From Candidatus Azambacteria bacterium (lineage in GTDB: Bacteria > Patescibacteriota > Minisyncoccia > GWC2-36-17 > JACQAJ01): a stretch of 8,044 nt of DNA. A model generated the notes under the pieces. It was given only the letters and a program-made list of their open reading frames with translations. It ran no database searches and was not told where the DNA came from. Shown here piece after piece: positions 1 through 4,722 of the stretch (positions within the stretch are counted from its first letter, which is position 1; every line of letters begins with the position of its first letter). The stretch covers positions 1-8,044 of the forward strand of contig JACQAJ010000030.1 in NCBI GenBank assembly GCA_016195045.1. Reading direction: 5' to 3'. A program made the translations under genes and the position numbers.

Positions 1-266
1 CTCAATTTAAAAATCAACTTCTTAAAGACAGGCAAATTAAGTCGTCTTATGGTGAGCTTAGGCCAGAGTTTGAGATTATTTCCTTGATGATTAAGAAACG
101 ACTAGAAAAAGGCGTTACCCAAGCCAAACTGGCTAGACTCTGTGGTACTAAACAAGCAGCGATTTCTAGATTTGAATCAGGAAAATATAATCCTACACTT
201 AATTTCTTGTATAAATTAGCTAATGGTCTTAACACGAAAGTAAAAGTTTCCTTAAGCACAAAATAA
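1..266 (+). CDS. Xre-family helix-turn-helix protein, antitoxin-like (5' end outside window)
   Basis: The frame is open from the first bases of the window to a TAA at 264-266, so the gene starts upstream. An internal TTG-ATG at 84-89 would cut off a conserved-looking segment (GELRPEFEIISLMIKKR) and is probably not the start. The visible part ends in a compact Cro/C1-type helix-turn-helix: TQAKLARLCGTKQAAISRFE is helices 2 and 3, followed by the usual GKYNPTLNFLYKLANGL stretch. A short acidic region before the domain and an end soon after it are typical of HigA/RelB-type antitoxins encoded beside a toxin. By family, such proteins bind and repress their own promoter and neutralise the toxin. 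No toxin is visible; it could lie upstream of the window. A role as a stand-alone repressor is equally possible. Confidence 0.75.
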   Translation, partial: QFKNQLLKDRQIKSSYGELRPEFEIISLMIKKRLEKGVTQAKLARLCGTKQAAISRFESGKYNPTLNFLYKLANGLNTKVKVSLSTK

Positions 267-289
267 TTTTAATTTAAGGAGAGACTGTT

Positions 290-350
290 ATGAATACGCT
301 TTCGTAATGATTATAATCCGCCAATCGACAGATTACTTAATAATTTCTAA
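290..350 (+). pseudogene. Tiny ORF with strong ribosome site, apparently frameshifted
   Basis: A good Shine-Dalgarno (AAGGAGAG, about 277-284) precedes ATG at 290. Reading then stops after five codons (MNTLS) at 305-307. Dropping one T near 301-302 lets the reading continue as RNDYNPPIDRLLNNF to a stop at 348-350, next to the 3' end of the convergent Xer gene. The ribosome site 24 bases after the Xre-like gene suggests the start of a second gene of the same operon that has been broken and shortened. I do not recognise the product. It may also be a chance ATG behind a purine run. Confidence 0.3.
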
Positions 351-1273
351 CCCTTTCTCCGGTGAAAAGCTTGATGGATTTTTTTGAGTTCGGGGTTGGT
401 GAAGTGGGTGTAGATTTGAGTGGTTGAAATACTGGCGTGTCCCAGCATTTCTTGAATTGATCTTAAATCGGCTCCCGAGCGTAAAAGATCGGTGGCAAAA
501 GCGTGACGCAAACTATGAACCACCACTTTTTTAGTTAAACCAGCCACAATAGCATATTTTTTAATTAATCTTTCAATTGACCGTGGAGTTAATCGTTGAC
601 CATTCTGATTAACAAATAAGGGCTCTTTTAAATCAGTGCGTCCTTCTAAATATTTCTTTAAGGCCGTTTTAGCGGAATCAGAAATAAAAACGGTTCTAAT
701 TTTCTGCCCCTTGCCCCGAACCGAAAATTCTCCACTTTTTAAATTAATCTTTTCAATATCTAAAGAACAAAGTTCCGAGACTCGCAAACCAGTAGAAAAT
801 AACGTTTCTAAAATAGCTTGATCGCGATCAATAAAAACCGAGCTTTTATTTTTTATTCCTTTGCTTCTTTGATTTTTTGCTTCTTTGATTTTTTGGGGCG
901 CTTCCAAAAGACGATTAATTTCTTCGGCTTCCAAAAACTGAATATCTCTCATCGGTATTTTGGGCAGTTCAATTTTTTCCGCCACCAAAGTCGGAATATC
1001 TTTTTTAGCTAAATAACGGAGAAACTGCCGAAGAGTAATTAAATAATTATTTTGAGTTTGGATGGTTAGAGAGCTGTCATTAATTTTTAAACGATTTAAA
1101 TAAACCCGAAATTTTCGAACGACTTCTTCGGTAATATCAGCCGAATCTTGAACTTTAGAAAATTCAAAAAATTTCCTAAGATAGCGATCATAATTAGCCA
1201 AAGTCTTAGACGAATGATTTTTTTCAATTTCTAAATATTCTAAAAAATTACTTTGGGCGAGTTTAAGATCCAT
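347..1273 (-). CDS. xerC: Tyrosine recombinase XerC/XerD-like
   Basis: This is a 308-residue site-specific tyrosine recombinase, the usual length for XerC/XerD. These enzymes resolve chromosome dimers at dif by breaking and rejoining strands through a phosphotyrosine. The N-terminal SAM-like core-binding domain spans about 1-105 (FLEYLEIEKNHSSKTLANY). The catalytic domain covers about 115-308 and holds a full active site: R164 (TGLRVSELCSL), K188 (RGKGQK), H253 and R256 (HSLRHAFATDLL), H279 (LGHASI) and nucleophile Y288 (IYTH). A lysine- and asparagine-rich linker at 127-148 is longer than usual and is partly encoded by a 16-bp tandem repeat. The ATG at 1273 has no Shine-Dalgarno. The gene is divergent from yraN across a repeat-rich gap. 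XerC and XerD cannot be told apart here; if this genome has one Xer, it would act alone. Confidence 0.93.
   Translation of the reverse strand: MDLKLAQSNFLEYLEIEKNHSSKTLANYDRYLRKFFEFSKVQDSADITEEVVRKFRVYLNRLKINDSSLTIQTQNNYLITLRQFLRYLAKKDIPTLVAEKIELPKIPMRDIQFLEAEEINRLLEAPQKIKEAKNQRSKGIKNKSSVFIDRDQAILETLFSTGLRVSELCSLDIEKINLKSGEFSVRGKGQKIRTVFISDSAKTALKKYLEGRTDLKEPLFVNQNGQRLTPRSIERLIKKYAIVAGLTKKVVVHSLRHAFATDLLRSGADLRSIQEMLGHASISTTQIYTHFTNPELKKIHQAFHRRKG
861..892. repeat. Perfect 16-bp tandem repeat inside the Xer linker
   Basis: TTGCTTCTTTGATTTT occurs twice head to tail (861-876 and 877-892). Sixteen is not a multiple of three, so the two copies are read in different frames on the minus strand: first as roughly KIKEA, then as NQRSK. 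The unit lies in the linker between the Xer domains, where length changes are likely tolerated. Confidence 0.85.
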
Positions 1274-1287
1274 AGAAAATTAAGTGA

Positions 1288-1348
1288 TAGGTCGTAGGTC
1301 GTAGGTCGTAATTGATAGATTTCTACCCACTACCCACCTACAACCTAA
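1288..1348. repeat. Heptamer repeats with an imperfect inverted copy between xer and yraN
   Basis: GTCGTAG is repeated three times (1291-1310, last unit short by one base). About 15 bases downstream is a pyrimidine-rich stretch (CTACCCACTACCCACCTACA and onward). Its reverse complement resembles the heptamer run: about 12 of the first 14 positions of TAGGTCGTAGGTCG can pair. The region could form a long imperfect hairpin in the divergent xer/yraN gap, which should also hold the xer promoter. A regulatory or REP-like role is inference. Confidence 0.5.
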
Positions 1349-1355
1349 TCTAATT

Positions 1356-1446
1356 ATACCATGTTCACTCCTAAAAAATCGACTACCCAAGAAATTGGCG
1401 ATCTCGGAGAAGAGAAAGCCAGTCAATATTTAAAAGATCGGGGCTA
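1356..1446 (+). repeat. 91-bp direct repeat, left copy (5' end of yraN)
   Basis: Every base from 1356 to 1446 matches 4243 to 4333 (offset 2887). The match covers ATACC, the yraN ATG and codons up to the middle of codon 29. It ends sharply on both sides (T/G before, T/C after). The two copies bound the Fic/IS island. Confidence 0.95.
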
Positions 1447-1480
1447 TTTACGAAGGACGGTCCTTTGTAAGCATTTGTAA
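1361..1480 (+). pseudogene. yraN: Truncated 5' copy of yraN
   Basis: The ATG at 1361 begins the same first 28 residues as the intact YraN at 4248 (MFTPKKSTTQ onward, including GEEKASQYLKDRGY). After Tyr29 the sequence leaves the homologous gene and reads LRRTVLCKHL to a stop at 1478-1480. The catalytic part (D49, E62, K64 of the intact protein) is absent, so the 39-residue product cannot be a nuclease. This was probably the original start of the gene beside xer, cut off when the island entered. Confidence 0.85.
1448..1470. repeat. Near-perfect palindrome at the left edge of the island
   Basis: TTACGAAGGAC and GTCCTTTGTAA flank a single G at 1459. All 11 positions pair if one G-U wobble is allowed. 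The palindrome starts two bases after the 91-bp repeat ends. It could be a REP-like element, the end of a mobile element, or a hairpin that marks the recombination point. Confidence 0.6.
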
Positions 1481-1502
1481 AATCCACTGACAGAGTAGCT
1501 AG

Positions 1503-1532
1503 TTGACTTACTGGGATGCTTTCGTATATAAT
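1503..1532 (+). promoter_or_regulatory. Sigma70-type promoter of the fic gene
   Basis: TTGACT at 1503-1508 and TATAAT at 1527-1532 are 18 bases apart. The start point would be near 1539, giving a leader of about 35 bases before the ATG at 1574. A TTG at 1532 overlaps the -10 box and so is unlikely to be the gene start. Confidence 0.65.
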
Positions 1533-1573
1533 TGGATATAGTTATCTATATAGGGTTAAAATATATTAAAAAT

Positions 1574-2674
1574 ATGAGTAAAAACAGCTTCAACAAACGA
1601 ATAAAACTAAGCCAGGAGATTCTTGGTAAAATTGCCAAAATTGACGAATTCAAGGGACTTTGGCATGGCAGTCTGCGACTCTCTCCGCAGATTTTAGGCC
1701 GGTTAAAATTATCGGTGATCATTACCTCTACCGGCGCTTCAACCCGTATTGAAGGATCAAAAATGAGCGACGAGGAAGTGGCTCGTCTTTTGAGCGGTCT
1801 GAAATCCAAGCCTCCCAAAAATCGTGATGAACAAGAAGTCGCCGGTTATGCCGATTTACTCGGGAGAGTTTTTGATCACTATCGTACGCTTAAATTGACC
1901 GAAAATAATATTTTGCAATTCCACAGCATACTTCTGCAATTTTCTCTCAAGGATCAATCACATAAAGGAAAGTATAAAGATTCCGATAATACAGTGATTA
2001 TGAAAAATGAAAGGGGCGAAGAGATTGTCCTGTTCAGTCCGACAAAACCCTATTTGGTAAAGCCGGAAATGGAAGCGATTATTGATTGGACAAATCAGGA
2101 GCTGGAAAAGAAAGAAATCCATCCTGTGCTTATCATTGCAAACTTTGTCTTTGAATTTTTGGCTATTCACCCGTTCTTAGATGGTAACGGCCGTCTGAGT
2201 CGTGCTCTGACAAACTTGCTTTTGCTTCGCAATGATTATGCCTATGTGCCGTATGCTTCACTTGACGAAATTATTGAGGAACGCAAAGACAGTTATTATC
2301 TCGCACTTCGAGCAACGCAAAACAAGCACAAAACGGAGAATGAAGATATTACGCCGTGGCTTAATTTTTTGCTTGACGCATTGCTGACTCAAGGCGATGT
2401 TGCTCGAAAACTGATGAATGCCGAGCAGCCGGAGAAACTTTTGTCCGAAAGACAAGAGCAGGTTTTCGCTATCCTAAAAGACGGCGAAACTTTGGGAGTG
2501 GCGGAAATCGATAAACGTCTCAATGGTTCTGTCCCTCAAGTGACTATAAAACAATCTCTCGCCAGACTGGTGGCTTTGCGTTTGATTGAACGAGTCGGTC
2601 AAGGCAGGGGCGTGAGATATAAGAAAATATTTACCCCGTTAAATAGCAAAGTTGAAGTGGTATCACTTGTCTAG
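1574..2674 (+). CDS. Fic-domain protein (predicted AMP transferase) with self-inhibitory motif and winged helix
   Basis: The product is a 366-residue Fic family protein. Fic enzymes usually move AMP from ATP to a hydroxyl side chain of a target protein. The N-terminal Fic_N region holds the inhibitory motif STRIEG (S56, E60, G61), which places it in the class whose own N-terminal helix blocks the active site. The catalytic loop HPFLDGNGR is complete at 199-207, with the essential His199. A likely winged helix follows at about 291-351 (LSERQEQVFAILKDGE, then VTIKQSLARLVALRLIERV), as in the common Fic/DUF4172-like architecture. I chose ATG 1574 because an upstream TTG (1532) lies in the -10 box. 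No Shine-Dalgarno is seen. The last two residues and the stop lie in an IS end (2668-2677), so the natural C-terminus may be altered. It looks intact and horizontally acquired. No antitoxin partner is visible, consistent with in-cis inhibition. Confidence 0.92.
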   Translation: MSKNSFNKRIKLSQEILGKIAKIDEFKGLWHGSLRLSPQILGRLKLSVIITSTGASTRIEGSKMSDEEVARLLSGLKSKPPKNRDEQEVAGYADLLGRVFDHYRTLKLTENNILQFHSILLQFSLKDQSHKGKYKDSDNTVIMKNERGEEIVLFSPTKPYLVKPEMEAIIDWTNQELEKKEIHPVLIIANFVFEFLAIHPFLDGNGRLSRALTNLLLLRNDYAYVPYASLDEIIEERKDSYYLALRATQNKHKTENEDITPWLNFLLDALLTQGDVARKLMNAEQPEKLLSERQEQVFAILKDGETLGVAEIDKRLNGSVPQVTIKQSLARLVALRLIERVGQGRGVRYKKIFTPLNSKVEVVSLV

Positions 2675-2687
2675 ACAGTAAAATTGG
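2668..2687. mobile_element. Terminal inverted-repeat end of the IS3-family remnant
   Basis: TGTCTAGACA (2668-2677) is a perfect 10-base palindrome, followed by GTAAAATTGG. It lies just outside the transposase 3' end, begins with TG as IS3-family tips do, and contains the stop codons of both converging genes. No opposite end could be found in the window. Calling it the IS tip is an inference from position and form. Confidence 0.5.
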
Positions 2688-2985
2688 ATTTTGAAGATAT
2701 AACTGGGGATAACTTTTTTAGGATTTCCTGTTCTATAACAGGTAAACTTTCGACCCTTGAGAAATAAACTGTTTCAGGTCTCTGGTAATTAAGTGATTGA
2801 TGGGGGCGTCTGGTATTGTAGAATTGAAAATATTCAGCAAGACCAGTTCTGGCTTCTTCAATTGTTCGATATGATTTCAGGTAAACATTTTCATATTTCA
2901 CTGTTCGCCATAATCTTTCGGTGAAAATATTATCTAGACAACGTCCTCGTCCATCCATACTAATTTTAACATTTCTCTCTAACAA
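2671..2985 (-). pseudogene. IS3-family transposase (OrfB), C-terminal fragment
   Basis: The 104 readable residues are the end of an IS3-family DDE transposase. ISMDGRGRCLDNIFTERLW carries the last catalytic Glu (E23). KYENVYLKSYRTIEEARTGL and YNTRRPHQSLNYQRPETVY are the classic C-terminal motifs of the rve domain. The two catalytic Asp residues and OrfA are missing. Upstream (about 2985-3060) the homology seems to continue in broken form: FESLLERN precedes a stop, in a frame preceded by IIQATLH, which suggests a decayed QGSQYTS motif. The ORF start at 2985 is therefore only the first start codon after the damage. The gene converges on fic, and the two stop codons overlap in CTAG (2671-2674). 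It cannot support transposition alone. Confidence 0.85.
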
Positions 2986-3103
2986 GGATTCGAATTAATG
3001 TAATGTTGCTTGAATTATTTTGATGAAGTGTAATGTCAACCATGGATTAAGTCTTAAGCTAAAAATGCACTGACATTGGTCATTTGGTTTAATCTCATAT
3101 TCT

Positions 3104-3817
3104 ATGGAAATAAATAAAATGAAAAGAAATCTATTACTTGGTGTTGTTTTGCTGATTGTAGTAACAGTATTTATTTGGGTTTATAAAAAAGATAGTGACG
3201 CAACCATGCCCAATGTTTCCGTACCAATTTCAAATGAAATTAAAAAATTTGAAACGGTTATCAAAAAAGATGACCTTGATTTGTCTTTGTCTGGTAATAA
3301 TTCTAGCTCTATATTGAATGAATTTAAAACATCCGAAAAAATCAGTAATAGCGGAGGTTCGATTCAATTAACAGATGTGGCAAAAGTTGATTTCCCATCC
3401 GGGTCACTTGATGGCACTGAAGTTACGGTGTCAAAAGTAGAGTCAACAGACTTCAGCAAGGATTTTGATGACACAGCAGGACTCTTTGGGGCTACCGGAC
3501 AAAATAAATATCAAGTCACTATTGACGTCAAAGGCACTCAACCCATGAAAGCTACTAATGTCACGTTGACAATACCAGGATCATTAACTGCATTGGCCCC
3601 GTCAGGTTCGGAGTTACGCGCTTTCTACACTCTTTACCAAATTAGTGATGACGAACGTGAAAAAACTGTCGAGGCTTTATCAGATAGATTTGCAGTTGAT
3701 GCAAAAACAATAACAATTTCATTGCCACCGGAGGCTTTTTCCTCAGAGGCTTCTAATGGCCACAGTGTTTATCAAGCCATTATTTATTTAGGCTTTACAC
3801 CAACCGCTAGAAACTAA
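3104..3817 (+). CDS. Membrane-anchored protein with a ZU5-like extracellular domain
   Basis: The product has 237 residues. Residues 10-27 (LLLGVVLLIVVTVFIWVY) form one membrane helix after a basic start, with no Cys for a lipobox, so it is probably a signal anchor with the rest outside. A low-complexity Ser/Asn linker (about 56-80) is followed by NSGGSIQL and VDFPSGSLDGTEVTVSKV (about 82-112). This pattern resembles ZU5-like beta domains of surface proteins (GG-hydrophobic, then P-x-G-x-L). The remainder is beta-rich. The function is unknown; a surface or adhesion role is a guess. ATG 3104 and ATG 3119 are both possible. The latter starts MKRNLLLG and fits a weak promoter better (TTGGTC 3076-3081, TATTCT 3098-3103). 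Its stop is followed by a strong ribosome site for a now-truncated next gene. Confidence 0.7.
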   Translation: MEINKMKRNLLLGVVLLIVVTVFIWVYKKDSDATMPNVSVPISNEIKKFETVIKKDDLDLSLSGNNSSSILNEFKTSEKISNSGGSIQLTDVAKVDFPSGSLDGTEVTVSKVESTDFSKDFDDTAGLFGATGQNKYQVTIDVKGTQPMKATNVTLTIPGSLTALAPSGSELRAFYTLYQISDDEREKTVEALSDRFAVDAKTITISLPPEAFSSEASNGHSVYQAIIYLGFTPTARN

Positions 3818-3831
3818 AAAAGGAGTTGAGC

Positions 3832-3861
3832 ATGTCTGGTCAAGTGATCGACAGACGATGA
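3832..3861 (+). pseudogene. Start of a gene truncated by the IS630 remnant
   Basis: A textbook Shine-Dalgarno (AAAGGAG, 3819-3825) lies seven bases before ATG 3832, fifteen bases after the ZU5-like gene ends. The frame reads MSGQVIDRR and stops at 3859-3861, where the IS630 transposase frame takes over. It looks like the first codons of a gene once in operon with the ZU5-like protein and cut by the IS or by a later deletion. The lost product cannot be guessed from nine residues. Confidence 0.4.
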
Positions 3862-4187
3862 ATATGACCAAGGAGATACTGATAAAATTAAGAAAAATTT
3901 ATCCTCGTGAAAAACATAAACTTTTAATTTTTTGGAATGGAGTCGTTTGACACCGAGGTTCAGTAGTTCAGAATTTTATTCAAAAAGATGGTAAAATTGA
4001 AACAGTTTACTTTCCTCCTTATTCTCCTGAAGAAAATCCGCAAGAACATGTTTGGAAAAATGGACGAGCACTGGTAACGAACAATAAATTTATTGAAAAT
4101 ATCGATGAAACAGCCAATGAGTTTAAAAAATATCTTAAAAAGACAATGTTTCACTATAGTTTCTTAGGCTTGAGTCCTGTTTCATAG
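3858..4187 (+). pseudogene. IS630-family transposase, C-terminal fragment with internal stop
   Basis: The frame from ATG 3858 reads into KHKLLIFWNGVV, hits TGA at 3948-3950, and continues as HRGSVVQNFIQKDGKIETVY, then FPPYSPEENPQEHVWK, to TAG at 4185-4187. This is the end of a DDE_3 (IS630/Tc1-like) transposase. The second catalytic residue, normally Asp in the W-D-G segment, is Asn (AAT). The expected Trp after VV is a stop (TGG to TGA). The final Glu of NPQEHVW remains. The first Asp and the N-terminal DNA-binding part are missing. Frame loss, a lost catalytic Asp and truncation all point to a dead remnant. Confidence 0.85.
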
Positions 4188-4211
4188 TGTGATGTCTATA
4201 TGATCTTATTA

Positions 4212-4241
4212 TTAGACTCAAAATAAATTACAAAGTATTAT
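4212..4241 (+). promoter_or_regulatory. Possible promoter for the intact yraN
   Basis: TTAGAC (4212-4217) and TATTAT (4236-4241) are 18 bases apart. The start point would fall at about 4248, on the ATG itself, giving a leaderless message. This fits the absence of a Shine-Dalgarno. The boxes lie just outside the right 91-bp repeat, so the island would have supplied a new promoter for yraN. Confidence 0.4.
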
Positions 4242-4242
4242 G

Positions 4243-4333
4243 ATACCATGTTCACTCCTAAAAAATCGACTACCCAAGAAATTGGCGATCTCGGAGAAGA
4301 GAAAGCCAGTCAATATTTAAAAGATCGGGGCTA
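4243..4333 (+). repeat. 91-bp direct repeat, right copy (5' end of yraN)
   Basis: This is an exact match to 1356-1446. Here the sequence continues into the full-length gene, so this copy rebuilds the start of yraN downstream of the island. Confidence 0.95.
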
Positions 4334-4643
4334 CCGAATTTTAGAAAGAAATTACAAAGTTAAAATCGAGAAAACCGTCATCGGAGAATTAGATATTATT
4401 AGTAAAAAGAGTGGTCATTTAATTTTTGTGGAAGTCAAAAGCCGATTCGGCCAAGATAATCGCTACTCTCCTTTTGATAATATTACTGCCCCAAAAAAGA
4501 AGCAGCTAATCAGACTGGCTAATTTTTATATTAAAGCTAAAAAAATTTCTCTTGATTCCCCTTGGCAAATTGACGTCATCGCCGTCGAATTCAATGATAA
4601 CGAAAAACCAAAAATTGAACACCTAGAAAAAGCGGTCTTCTGA
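4248..4643 (+). CDS. yraN: YraN family (UPF0102) putative PD-(D/E)XK nuclease
   Basis: The 131-residue product has the full family pattern. GEEKASQYLKDRGYRILERNY (about 16-36) carries Glu17. GELDIISKKSGHLIFVEVKSR (46-66) supplies Asp49 and the E62-x-K64 pair of a restriction-endonuclease-like active site. The C-terminal half has SPFDNITAPKKKQLIRLANFY. Length is normal for UPF0102. The biological role is not settled; the fold predicts Holliday-junction-resolvase-like nuclease activity. In this genome the gene originally followed the divergent xer gene. Its first 91 bases are now duplicated across the island. The ATG lacks a Shine-Dalgarno and a promoter-like pair sits just upstream. The reading frame is undamaged, so function was probably preserved through the insertion. 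Confidence 0.92.
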   Translation: MFTPKKSTTQEIGDLGEEKASQYLKDRGYRILERNYKVKIEKTVIGELDIISKKSGHLIFVEVKSRFGQDNRYSPFDNITAPKKKQLIRLANFYIKAKKISLDSPWQIDVIAVEFNDNEKPKIEHLEKAVF

Positions 4644-4658
4644 AAAAGCGATTTTTTA

Positions 4659-4688
4659 GTCACGATTTTTGTTGTCACGATTTTTGTT
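4659..4688. repeat. Perfect 15-bp tandem repeat before the TrpR-like gene
   Basis: GTCACGATTTTTGTT occurs at 4659-4673 and again at 4674-4688. The second unit runs into the -35 box (TTGACA at 4688-4693), so the repeat sits where an upstream element or operator would be. Confidence 0.85.
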
Positions 4689-4716
4689 TGACAATAATAC
4701 TTTAGTTTGATAAAGT
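4688..4716 (+). promoter_or_regulatory. Promoter of the TrpR-like gene, predicted leaderless
   Basis: TTGACA (4688-4693) and TAAAGT (4711-4716) have the ideal 17-base spacing. A start seven bases after the -10 box falls on the A of ATG 4723. There is no Shine-Dalgarno, which agrees with leaderless translation. Confidence 0.6.
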
Positions 4717-4722
4717 AGTTTT

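Larger units (their letters stand above)
1447..4242. mobile_element. Inserted island: Fic gene, ZU5-like gene and two IS remnants between yraN repeats
   Basis: The DNA between the two 91-bp repeats is absent from an uninterrupted xer-yraN arrangement. It contains a promoter and fic gene, the 3' end of an IS3-family transposase gene, a membrane-anchored ZU5-like protein, a truncated gene start and the 3' end of an IS630-family transposase gene. No complete transposase or integrase lies inside. A 23-base hairpin (1448-1470) sits exactly at the left edge. The short match CTTTGTAA (1463-1470) recurs inverted at 4228-4235 near the right edge. The latter could be chance. Confidence 0.6.

Noticed and set aside
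47..259. Minus-strand open frame opposite the Xre-like gene
   Set aside because: It mirrors the helix-turn-helix coding frame, lacks a family pattern and ribosome site, and the plus-strand frame has clear homology.
636..1012. Plus-strand frames opposite the Xer gene
   Set aside because: They are complements of a strongly conserved recombinase gene and have no motifs of their own.
1288..1348. CRISPR array or strong G-quadruplex in the heptamer region
   Set aside because: The units are 7 bases with no spacers, and only two G-triplets occur on the minus strand, so neither call is supported.
296..1532. GCTTTCGTA occurs both at 299-307 (approximately) and at 1518-1526, each near a TATAAT-like run
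   Set aside because: Nine shared bases in AT-rich DNA with no longer alignment is likely chance; the surroundings do not match.
1532..1573. Longer Fic start at TTG 1532
   Set aside because: The codon overlaps the -10 box and would precede the transcription start; the extra 14 residues are not Fic-like.
3960..4154. Minus-strand frame within the IS630 remnant
   Set aside because: It is the complement of recognisable transposase coding sequence (PPYSPEENPQEHVW).
4643..4657. Terminator after yraN (A-run, GCGA, T-run)
   Set aside because: The only possible stem is five A-T pairs, too weak to call a terminator.
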